The notes under the pieces are model-generated. The model had not been told where the DNA came from and searched no databases. It was given only the letters and a program-made list of their open reading frames with translations. This document shows, in pieces, positions 1 to 6,277 of a DNA stretch of 64,000 nucleotides (position 1 is its first letter; each line of letters begins with the position of its first letter). A program made the position numbers and the translations under genes. The stretch is from CAINVV01 sp963663675 (lineage in GTDB: Bacteria; Bacteroidota; Bacteroidia; Bacteroidales; Prolixibacteraceae). The stretch covers positions 3,472,001 to 3,536,000 of the forward strand of contig OY760498.1 in assembly GCA_963663675.1 (NCBI GenBank). Direction: 5' to 3'.

Positions 1-986
1 TGAGTTTTATTGAGTCGGCATGCACTTCTATTGGCAAAAACATGCAGCCGGGAACATTTATCTGCCTCGAAAGTACCACCTATCCAACCACTACGGAGGA
101 TATCGTCATGCCAATTTTAGAAAAAGAGTCAGGTATGAAACATGGTCAGGATTTTTGGCTGGCTTTCTCTCCTGAACGGGTGGATCCGGGCAACACAACC
201 TATTTCACACGCAACACGCCAAAAGTGTTGGGTGCTCTCGACGAAGCAGGACTAAACATTGGAAAAGCCCTTTACAGCAAGGCAGTTGATCATATTTACC
301 CAGTTAGTTCACCACGTGTCGCCGAAATGGTAAAAATACTTGAGAACACCTACCGACTGGTTAATATCAGCCTCATTAATGAAATGGCTCTTCTCTGCGG
401 CAAGATGGATATTGACATCTGGGAAGTGATCGATGCTGCGAAAACCAAGCCATACGGTTTTCAGCCTTTTTATCCCGGTCCTGGGGTCGGTGGCCATTGT
501 ATCCCGCTTGACCCGTTCTACCTCGAATACATTGCCAAGAAATTCAATTTCGATCTGACTATGATCAATACTGCCGGGCATATCAACATGATGATGCCCC
601 ACCGTATGGCAATAAAAATCTCCTCGGCTCTAAACAGGAATAAAAAGTCGATCAACGGCAGCAAGCTGCTGTTTCTTGGCGTGGCCTACAAACCGGATAT
701 CGATGATGAACGTGAGTCACCGGCGCTTAAGATTATGGACGAAGTAGCACAGAAAGGAGCAACCATATCTTACCACGATCCTTTTGTAGAAGAAGTGGAG
801 ACAACGGCAGGAAGAAAGTACAAATCAACAAAGCTGACTGCAGAGCTAATTCGACAAACAGATTGTGTAGTAATTACAACCAATCATACATCATTTGATA
901 TTGGCTGGGTTGTCGATAATGCCAGGTTGGTTGTCGATCTGCGCAACGCAGTTACCTGGAAATCAGATAAGGTTTATAAACTATAG
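1..986 (+). CDS. wbpA: UDP-N-acetylglucosamine/-mannosamine 6-dehydrogenase (WbpA-type), 5'-partial
   Basis: NAD-dependent nucleotide-sugar dehydrogenase that oxidises C6 of a UDP-HexNAc to the uronic acid in the cytoplasm. The frame is open to the left window edge, so the N-terminal NAD-binding Rossmann domain is mostly outside; the first visible Met (position 42) is internal. Seen: ESTTYPTTT near the domain entry, the SPERVDPG motif, the central helix with NISLINEM, and the active-site motif GGHCIPLDP with the catalytic cysteine codon at 498-500. The C-terminal UDP-binding domain contains FLGVAYKPDIDDERESPA, and the protein ends naturally. ESTTYPxTT favours the WbpA/WbpO branch over plain UDP-glucose dehydrogenase. 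The next two genes, wbpD- and wbpB-like, act in the same route to UDP-2,3-diacetamido-2,3-dideoxy-glucuronate, which supports the WbpA reading. Whether the substrate is GlcNAc or ManNAc cannot be settled from this fragment. Confidence 0.9.
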   Translation, partial: SFIESACTSIGKNMQPGTFICLESTTYPTTTEDIVMPILEKESGMKHGQDFWLAFSPERVDPGNTTYFTRNTPKVLGALDEAGLNIGKALYSKAVDHIYPVSSPRVAEMVKILENTYRLVNISLINEMALLCGKMDIDIWEVIDAAKTKPYGFQPFYPGPGVGGHCIPLDPFYLEYIAKKFNFDLTMINTAGHINMMMPHRMAIKISSALNRNKKSINGSKLLFLGVAYKPDIDDERESPALKIMDEVAQKGATISYHDPFVEEVETTAGRKYKSTKLTAELIRQTDCVVITTNHTSFDIGWVVDNARLVVDLRNAVTWKSDKVYKL

Positions 987-1031
987 TCGCAAGATATTCC
1001 TTTGAAGAGAAACCAACATAAACGCCTACTT

Positions 1032-1607
1032 ATGCCTGACTATTTTGCTCACCAAACTGCCATCCTTGACGATGGGTGCTCTATCGGGGAGGGTACTAAA
1101 ATATGGCATTTTAGCCATATCATGACTGGAGCCAAGATTGGCCTGAATTGTAATATCGGACAAAACGTGGTTATTTCACCCGGAGTTGTCATCGGGAATA
1201 ACGTTAAGGTTCAGAACAATGTCTCCCTTTACACCGGAGTGATTTGTGAAGACGATGTATTTCTTGGCCCATCCTGCGTTTTTACCAATGTGATCAACCC
1301 GCGCAGTCATGTCAACCGGAAAGATGAATATGCGTCTACAACCGTGAAACACGGTGCCTCCATCGGCGCTAACGCGACTATTGTATGCGGCAATGATATT
1401 GGTGAATACTCCTTTATCGGCGCCGGAGCTGTCGTCACCAAGAACGTTGAACCATATGCGTTGGTGGTGGGCAACCCTGCCATTCAGATTGGCTGGATTT
1501 CCGAGTACGGGTTAAGGTTGAATTTTGATGATCACGGACATGCGACCTGCCCTGAGAGTGGAGAATCCTATATATTAAAAAATGGGATTGTCACTAAAGT
1601 TCAGTGA
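1032..1607 (+). CDS. wbpD: WbpD-type sugar-nucleotide N-acetyltransferase (left-handed beta-helix)
   Basis: Acetyl-CoA-dependent N-acetyltransferase, expected to acetylate the 3-amino group of UDP-2-acetamido-3-amino-2,3-dideoxy-glucuronate in the cytoplasm. The whole protein is a run of hexapeptide repeats typical of the left-handed beta-helix fold: IGEGTKIWHFSHI, then IGLNCNIGQNVVI, VIGNNVKVQNNV and FIGAGAVVTKNV, followed by the usual VVGNPA coenzyme A-side signature. The frame can be extended to a TTG at 1002, but the ATG at 1032 (MPDYFAHQTAI) matches the family's N-terminus and is chosen; it gives 191 residues, the normal length. It sits 45 bases after the dehydrogenase gene and 121 before the wbpB-like oxidoreductase, all on the same strand. 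The aminotransferase of the pathway (WbpE) is not in view and would have to lie upstream or elsewhere. Confidence 0.9.
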   Translation: MPDYFAHQTAILDDGCSIGEGTKIWHFSHIMTGAKIGLNCNIGQNVVISPGVVIGNNVKVQNNVSLYTGVICEDDVFLGPSCVFTNVINPRSHVNRKDEYASTTVKHGASIGANATIVCGNDIGEYSFIGAGAVVTKNVEPYALVVGNPAIQIGWISEYGLRLNFDDHGHATCPESGESYILKNGIVTKVQ

Positions 1608-1728
1608 ATCAAATAATTGAAATATTTCACATTAAGCATTATTTCCATCTATTTCTAAATAATTACTCCTATTTCTTCTTTTTCCCCTATTTCCTCCTAT
1701 ATTTCATATTTCTAATCATTCAATTTTC

Positions 1729-2667
1729 ATGATAAATTTCGCTCTGATAGGCGCTGCCGGATATATTGCCCCACGTCACCTGAAAGCCATTTTGGATACT
1801 GGGAATAACCTGGTAACTGCCCTCGACCCCTTCGACTCCGTCGGCATCCTCGACAGTTATTTTCCGCAATGTGCCTTCTTTACCGAATTTGAACAATTCG
1901 AATGTTACGTAGAATCATTAAAGGGAACACCAGGCCAGGTTGATTTCGTAAGTGTCTGCTCCCCGAACTACCTCCATGATGCCCATACCCGGTTTGGTCT
2001 CCGTATCGGGGCAAATATTATCTGCGAGAAACCTATGGTTCTCGATCCGGCAGAAATAGACAAACTCGTAAAATTGGCGGATCAGGCTGGAAAACAAGTC
2101 TATAACATATTACAGCTCAGGCTTCATCCAACTATTATTGCTTTGAAAAAGAAGGTGGATGAAAGTCCTGCGGACAAGACCTTTGACCTGGATCTGACCT
2201 ACATAACCTCAAGAGGAAACTGGTACCACGAAAGCTGGAAAGGGTATGTTTCAAAAAGCGGAGGCATTGCAACCAATATCGGGGTCCATTTCTATGATAT
2301 GCTTGCCTGGATTTTTGGAGATGCAGGGGAAAGCATCGTTCATGTATCAACACATGACACTGTTTCAGGTTTACTGGGGTTCAAAAAAGCGCGGGTCCGC
2401 TATTTCCTGAGTATCAATTATGATAATATCCCAGCTGAAATAAAGGCAGCTGGCAAACGTACTTACAGATCCTTTGACAACAATGGAGAGGTAATCGAAT
2501 TCAGTGAAGGATTTACCGACCTACATACCGAAAGCTACCGTCACATTCTATCGGGAAATGGCTTTCCGATAAGCGAAGCAAAAAAAGCAATCGAAATTGT
2601 TTACAATATCCGGAACACTAAACCTGTAGGTTTGATTGGGGATTACCATCCTTTTGCAAAAAATTGA
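1729..2667 (+). CDS. wbpB: WbpB-type UDP-GlcNAcA 3-oxidase (Gfo/Idh/MocA family)
   Basis: NAD-dependent oxidoreductase expected to oxidise C3 of UDP-N-acetylglucosaminuronate, giving the 3-keto sugar that a WbpE-type aminotransferase uses. The N-terminal Rossmann fold starts directly with FALIGAAGYIAPRHL; the ICEKPM motif with the conserved Gfo/Idh/MocA lysine lies near residue 101. A central alpha/beta domain follows, containing GGIATNIGVHFYDML with the conserved His of the active site. The length of 312 residues matches WbpB/WlbA proteins, and the opening GAAGYIAPRH is typical of that subgroup. It is the third sugar-nucleotide gene in a row on this strand. The upstream 121 bases are AT-rich with TTTCTCC/ATTTC-like runs and hold no gene. 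Substrate assignment rests on subgroup and neighbourhood. Confidence 0.88.
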   Translation: MINFALIGAAGYIAPRHLKAILDTGNNLVTALDPFDSVGILDSYFPQCAFFTEFEQFECYVESLKGTPGQVDFVSVCSPNYLHDAHTRFGLRIGANIICEKPMVLDPAEIDKLVKLADQAGKQVYNILQLRLHPTIIALKKKVDESPADKTFDLDLTYITSRGNWYHESWKGYVSKSGGIATNIGVHFYDMLAWIFGDAGESIVHVSTHDTVSGLLGFKKARVRYFLSINYDNIPAEIKAAGKRTYRSFDNNGEVIEFSEGFTDLHTESYRHILSGNGFPISEAKKAIEIVYNIRNTKPVGLIGDYHPFAKN

Positions 2668-2698
2668 TTTACAACAAAATACATTCAAACAAATATTG

Positions 2699-3787
2699 AT
2701 GTCAGATAAAAAAATAATAGTTGGTGACCAGGTTCGTTTCCTGGATGAAGTCGGAGGCGGCCGCGTCACTGCAATCCTCTCAAAAGACATGGTCAGTGTG
2801 GAAACTCAGGACGGTTTCGAGATTCCTACCTATATCAAAAACCTGGTACTCCTCGAACCGGACGTTCCTGTCTCTTCCTCTTATCGTCCTGTCATCCAGC
2901 ATCCAGGCCGCACAGTCCCTTACGTCCAGCCACAACAGCAACAGACATCCGGGGAGCATTTCAAAGAAGTAAAAAGTAGTGGATTCAAAGAAATATTTCA
3001 GCAAAAAGGCAATGATTTTCCGGAATTCATTTTTGCCGCACTTCCCGACAATCCGGGTAATCCGCCGGAAGGCAACATCCTGCTGTACCTGGTAAATGAC
3101 TGTAATTATACACTGATCTATCATTTCGCTACAAAAATGGGAGACCAGTATTCGACTGTCGATGCCGGAATGCTTGAGCCAAATACAAAAGTGGAACTCG
3201 ACAGTATCAGCCCAAAAGCGATGGGAGAACTCCCTGAATATTGTTTTCAGCTGCTCTACTTCAGGAAAATAGCGTCACAGCTGGAAGAACCGCTACAAAA
3301 AGAGATAAAGATCTCACCTGTGAAGTTCTTCAAAGCCTCCTCTTTTGTGCAAAACAGGTATTTCAGTTCGCCGGCATTGCTGATTAAACTGGCATCCAAT
3401 CCGCTGAAGGCAGAACTTGAAAAGCTGACAGACAGGGATTTTCAGCAGATTACCCTTACCAAGGAACCAAAAAAAGCAGCTGCACCGGAATTAATTAAAT
3501 CAGAGCTCATTGAAGTAGACCTGCACATCAATCAGCTCGTGGACGATACCCGCGGCCTCTCCAATGCGGACATGCTGAAACATCAGATGGACACCTTCAG
3601 AAAAGAGATGGAGAATGCCATTGCCTCCGGCGCGAAGAAAATTGTCTTTATCCATGGTGTGGGTGACGGAATCCTGAAAAACGAACTGCGACGGGAACTT
3701 TCCCGCAAATATGCCAAATATCCTTTCCAGGATGCCTCATTCAGGGAATATGGATTTGGGGCCACAATGGCTGTCCTGAGAAAATAA
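2699..3787 (+). CDS. DUF2027 protein with C-terminal Smr domain
   Basis: A Bacteroidota-type protein of 362 residues ending in a small MutS-related (Smr) domain. The C-terminal part shows the Smr hallmarks: VDLHI at about residue 272 and HGVGDGILKNEL at about 318, motifs associated in this family with nucleic-acid nicking or ribosome-linked nuclease activity. The N-terminal part begins IIVGDQVRFLDEVGGGRVT, an SH3-like small-barrel segment like those in MutS2-Smr proteins, followed by a DUF2027 region with no known activity. The frame extends upstream to 2636, overlapping wbpB, but the ATG at 2699 (MSDKKIIVGD) starts cleanly 31 bases after the wbpB stop and is preferred. No MutS ATPase domain is present, so it is not MutS2. 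It is followed by a strong hairpin shared with queA on the opposite strand. Cellular role unknown. Confidence 0.85.
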   Translation: MSDKKIIVGDQVRFLDEVGGGRVTAILSKDMVSVETQDGFEIPTYIKNLVLLEPDVPVSSSYRPVIQHPGRTVPYVQPQQQQTSGEHFKEVKSSGFKEIFQQKGNDFPEFIFAALPDNPGNPPEGNILLYLVNDCNYTLIYHFATKMGDQYSTVDAGMLEPNTKVELDSISPKAMGELPEYCFQLLYFRKIASQLEEPLQKEIKISPVKFFKASSFVQNRYFSSPALLIKLASNPLKAELEKLTDRDFQQITLTKEPKKAAAPELIKSELIEVDLHINQLVDDTRGLSNADMLKHQMDTFRKEMENAIASGAKKIVFIHGVGDGILKNELRRELSRKYAKYPFQDASFREYGFGATMAVLRK

Positions 3788-3809
3788 AAAAAAGGAATCT
3801 TTCAGATAG

Positions 3810-3855
3810 CAGAAGAGGGGGTAAATGCCGGTTTTGGTATTTGCCCCCTCTTCTG
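3810..3855. terminator. Bidirectional hairpin between the Smr gene and queA
   Basis: A near-perfect inverted repeat with about 20-base arms (CAGAAGAGGGGG... / ...CCCCCTCTTCTG) lies in the 83-base gap between two convergent genes. The plus-strand side is followed by TTTATTTG. It most likely ends transcription from both sides. Confidence 0.8.
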
Positions 3856-3870
3856 TTTATTTGTTCTGTT

Positions 3871-5136
3871 TCAAACTGTAACTTTGATCATATAAAGATT
3901 TGCATCTCCGTAACTCAGGAAGCGATAACCTTCTGAAAGGGCATGGCTGTATACCTTTCTCCAATCATCTCCCAGGATGGCTGAAATCAACAGGAGCAAT
4001 GTACTTTGAGGCTGATGGAAATTTGTAACAAGTCCGGCTATTACCCTGAACCGGTATCCCGATAGGATCATGATCTGGGTCGAAGTCTCCAGTGATGCAA
4101 GTCCTTTCTTTGCCAGGTAATCTGAAATAGCCGAGAGTGCCTCTTTCACTCCGATTTCTGAAACAGAATTGTGATAAGGATCCCATTGCCGGGTAATAAG
4201 CTGATCCCTCTCTATCCCGGGATTTTGAATGATTTTACAGCCTGTCCAAAATAAGCTTTCCAGGGTCCTGACGGTCGTTGTGCCCACGGCAATCACCTTG
4301 CCGGGATGGGCTATCAGCCTGTCCAGCATCACTTTGCTGACAGAAAAATGTTCGGTATGCATCCGGTGCTCCCCGATAGTATCGCTTTTAACCGGTTGAA
4401 AGGTCCCCGCCCCTACGTGAAGGGTCAGCTCCTGGCAGGATATCTTCCTCTTTCCCAACGCCTTAAAAACCTGCTCTGTAAAATGCAACCCTGCCGTTGG
4501 CGCGGCAACCGATCCTTTGATCCTGGAATAAACGGTCTGGTATACTGTCAGGTCTATTTCCTCCGATTCCCTGTGCAAATAAGGAGGAATCGGGATGTTT
4601 CCCGCAGCTTCAAGTATGTCAGCAAACGTATACCTGGAATTGTTCCAGCTGAAATTCACCTCATATCCTCCGTCCAGATCACCCACCAACGCTGCACTGA
4701 GTATCACATTTTCGCTGATATCTTCTTTATTATCAGGATATTTATTGATCTGAATCTGCATTTGCAGCAACTCTCCCTTCCATCGTTTCAGGTTACCTAC
4801 TATGCATTTCCACGTGCAGGAACACGTCTGGGCAAAAGAAAGCAGGTAATCGTGTGGTCGGGAGGGCTCCAGGCAGAATACCTCGATTTTGGCACCTGTC
4901 GATTTAGTGAAATGAAGCCTGGCCCTGATAACCCTGGTATTGTTAAAAACCAGCATCGAATTTTCGGGGAGCAATCCCGGCAAATCACAAAACCGATGAT
5001 CGGATATTTCATGGTTTTCCCATACGAGTAACCTGGATTGATCTCTTTCCGTCAGGGGATATTTCGCGATTGAACTATCGGGAAGGTCATAATGAAAATC
5101 CTGAATGGAACCGTCTGCAGCAAAGTTAATGTTCAT
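3871..5136 (-). CDS. queA: S-adenosylmethionine:tRNA ribosyltransferase-isomerase (queuosine synthesis)
   Basis: Transfers and isomerises the ribosyl group of S-adenosylmethionine onto the 7-aminomethyl-7-deazaguanine base of tRNA, giving epoxyqueuosine. Seen: FHYDLPDSSIAKYPLTERDQ at the N-terminus, MLVFNNTRVIRARL, SVAAPTAGLHFTE, LHVGAGTFQPV and VTNFHQPQSTLLLL, all family signatures in the right order. The frame runs upstream to 5178, but the ATG at 5136 (MNINFAADG) is chosen, because a TATCTTTG promoter element sits about 40 bases upstream of it at 5176-5183. The resulting 421 residues are somewhat longer than the E. coli protein because of an insertion around residues 130-165 (NKYPDNKEDISEN region), which is common in Bacteroidota. 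The gene lies directly downstream of rnpB on the same strand but appears to have its own promoter. Confidence 0.95.
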   Translation of the reverse strand: MNINFAADGSIQDFHYDLPDSSIAKYPLTERDQSRLLVWENHEISDHRFCDLPGLLPENSMLVFNNTRVIRARLHFTKSTGAKIEVFCLEPSRPHDYLLSFAQTCSCTWKCIVGNLKRWKGELLQMQIQINKYPDNKEDISENVILSAALVGDLDGGYEVNFSWNNSRYTFADILEAAGNIPIPPYLHRESEEIDLTVYQTVYSRIKGSVAAPTAGLHFTEQVFKALGKRKISCQELTLHVGAGTFQPVKSDTIGEHRMHTEHFSVSKVMLDRLIAHPGKVIAVGTTTVRTLESLFWTGCKIIQNPGIERDQLITRQWDPYHNSVSEIGVKEALSAISDYLAKKGLASLETSTQIMILSGYRFRVIAGLVTNFHQPQSTLLLLISAILGDDWRKVYSHALSEGYRFLSYGDANLYMIKVTV

Positions 5137-5175
5137 AAAAAGTCTTTGTCCCAACACCCCGGGAGGTTGTTGGGA

Positions 5176-5183
5176 CAAAGATA
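5176..5183 (-). promoter_or_regulatory. queA promoter -7 element
   Basis: On the minus strand this reads TATCTTTG, an exact match to the Bacteroidota -7 consensus TAnnTTTG, about 40 bases before the queA ATG. It directly abuts the T-run that follows the 3' end of the RNase P RNA. No clear -33 TTG was seen. Confidence 0.6.
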
Positions 5184-5190
5184 AAAAAAA

Positions 5191-5558
5191 CGCAGACCTG
5201 TAAGCCGGGTTCTGTTTTGCATTCTGTCATTGATCTGGGACAGATGTCACCACCTGCCTCCTGCAGCCTACCCCCTGTAAGGATGGTTCCGTAGAACCGT
5301 TCGGGAACGGGCAGCTCCCTTCCTTTCGGACTTACAGTATATTTGGCCTTACAACCCATGAGATGTACGGCTGCCTGCGTCACCACAGGCACCGGTGGGC
5401 TCTTACCCCGCCTTTTCACCCTTGTTCCGGCAAGCCGGGACGGTCATTCTCTGTTACACCACTGCAGGTTTTCACCCGCCTTCCCGTTAGGAAACATGGT
5501 ACCCTATGTTGCCCGGACTTTCCTCCCTGACGAGCAGGGCGACAGAACGGTCTGCTTT
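5191..5558 (-). ncRNA. rnpB: RNase P RNA (bacterial class A)
   Basis: Catalytic RNA that removes 5' leaders from pre-tRNAs. On the minus strand the 5' end reads GCAGACCGTTCTGTCGCC and is soon followed by the universally conserved GAGGAAAGTCCGGGC. The 3' end reads CCCGGCTTACAGGTCTGC. The first seven bases (GCAGACC) pair with the last GGTCTGC to form helix P1, which fixes both ends to within a few bases. The length of about 368 bases is usual for a type A RNA. A TATCTTTG -7 element lies just upstream (5563-5570). The RNA is followed immediately by eight T residues (minus strand), which could serve as the U-tract of a terminator. Exact ends were judged by eye. Confidence 0.93.
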
Positions 5559-5562
5559 GGGG

Positions 5563-5570
5563 CAAAGATA
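5563..5570 (-). promoter_or_regulatory. rnpB promoter -7 element
   Basis: Minus strand TATCTTTG, matching TAnnTTTG, placed about 5 bases upstream of the P1 helix start of the RNase P RNA, as expected for a start at about 5556-5558. The inverted-repeat element at 5580 begins only ten bases further upstream, so the -33 region of rnpB lies inside that repeat. Confidence 0.65.
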
Positions 5571-5579
5571 GTTGTTTTT

Positions 5580-5667
5580 GACGACTGTACGACCTTACGA
5601 CTGTACGACTATACGACTATACGACTATACGACTTTACGATGGTACGACTTTACGATGGTACGACGA
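5580..5667 (+). repeat. Left 8-bp tandem array (unit TACGACNN)
   Basis: Eleven consecutive 8-base units, mostly TACGACTG, TACGACTA and TACGACTT, with two TACGATGG variants. The period is exactly eight throughout. It lies just upstream of the four-helix-bundle gene and is matched by an array of the same size in the opposite orientation downstream of that gene. Confidence 0.9.
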
Positions 5668-5761
5668 CACAGATTTAAGTCAATTTGGAAAGTCTGCTCA
5701 AATAGGTTAAATTTAGGATAATGAGTATAAATTCGACTCTAATACTGCAAAATAATTGGTT

Positions 5762-6133
5762 ATGAAAATAGGTTCTCACAAAGAATTAGTCGTATTCAGG
5801 AATTCTTTTGATTTAGCGCTTCAGATTCATCAATTGTCGCAAAGATTTCCTCTTGAGGAAAAATATTCCTTAACTGATCAGATTAGAAGAAGTTCCAGAT
5901 CAGTTGCCGCAAATATTGCTGAATCATTCGGTAAAAGGAAATATCCAAAATCATTTATTTCCAAATTACTCGATAGCAAAGGAGAGGCAGCAGAAACACA
6001 GGTTTGGTTACGATTTGCACTTTCATTTGGCTATCTGGATGAAAAAACTACCCAGGATTTGGATGAAAAATATGATCATCTTCAGGCACAAATTCTTACA
6101 ATGATTCTAAATCCTGAAAAATGGTCAATTTAA
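5762..6133 (+). CDS. Four-helix bundle protein, 23S rRNA intervening-sequence (IVP) family
   Basis: Small protein of 123 residues of the family named after ORFs inside intervening sequences of some bacterial 23S rRNAs (TIGR02436). Seen: the opening KELVVFRNSFDLALQIHQLS, then LTDQIRRSSRSVAANIAESF, which is the family's most conserved segment, then two further amphipathic helices ending LDEKYDHLQAQILTMILN. The biochemical role of the family is unknown. The ATG at 5762 is chosen over a TTG two codons earlier. The gene is not in an rRNA operon here: it stands alone between rnpB and nifJ and is bracketed by two 88-base repeat arrays in inverted orientation. Base composition looks AT-richer than nifJ next door. 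See the repeat entries and findings for the possible hairpin. Confidence 0.88.
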   Translation: MKIGSHKELVVFRNSFDLALQIHQLSQRFPLEEKYSLTDQIRRSSRSVAANIAESFGKRKYPKSFISKLLDSKGEAAETQVWLRFALSFGYLDEKTTQDLDEKYDHLQAQILTMILNPEKWSI

Positions 6134-6135
6134 CC

Positions 6136-6223
6136 TATAGTCATAAAGTCTTACAGTCGTATAGTCTTACAGTCCTACAGTCGTAAAGTCGTATAGTCGT
6201 ATAGTCGTATAGTCGTACAGTCA
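6136..6223 (+). repeat. Right 8-bp tandem array (unit TANAGTCG), inverse of the left array
   Basis: Eleven consecutive 8-base units such as TATAGTCG, TACAGTCG and TAAAGTCG, starting three bases after the stop codon of the four-helix-bundle gene. Read on the minus strand the units become CGACTATA / CGACTGTA, i.e. the same repeat as on the left side in opposite orientation. Confidence 0.9.
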
Positions 6224-6254
6224 CAAAAAAAAGGCACCAATCTCTCAGTGCCTT
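6224..6254 (-). terminator. nifJ intrinsic terminator
   Basis: On the minus strand AAGGCAC-TGAGAGATTG-GTGCCTT is followed by an unbroken T-run, 24 bases after the nifJ stop. The T-run ends where the right repeat array begins. Confidence 0.85.
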
Positions 6255-6277
6255 CTTTCTATCCTAAAATTGTAAAC

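Larger units (their letters stand above)
5580..6223 (+). mobile_element. Candidate IVP-carrying element bounded by inverted 8-bp arrays
   Basis: A 644-base unit made of an 88-base array of TACGACNN repeats, a 468-base core holding one four-helix-bundle gene, and an 88-base array of the complementary unit (TANAGTCG). It fits exactly between the rnpB promoter and the nifJ terminator hairpin. That the two arms pair and that the unit moves or is processed is inference; the equal arm lengths and opposite orientation are seen directly. No target-site duplication could be made out. Confidence 0.4.

Noticed and set aside
4306..5031. 241-codon frame antisense to queA
   Set aside because: Shadow of a complete, well-recognised gene.
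5574..5580. TTTTTG / CAAAAA extension of the inverted arms as transposon ends
   Set aside because: On the right the A-run is the U-tract of the nifJ terminator, on the left it is near the rnpB promoter, so the symmetry may be accidental.
5580..6223. Octamer arrays as a CRISPR array
   Set aside because: The unit is only 8 bases and repeats without spacers; the Cas6-like gene is 19 kb away. This is simple tandem repetition.
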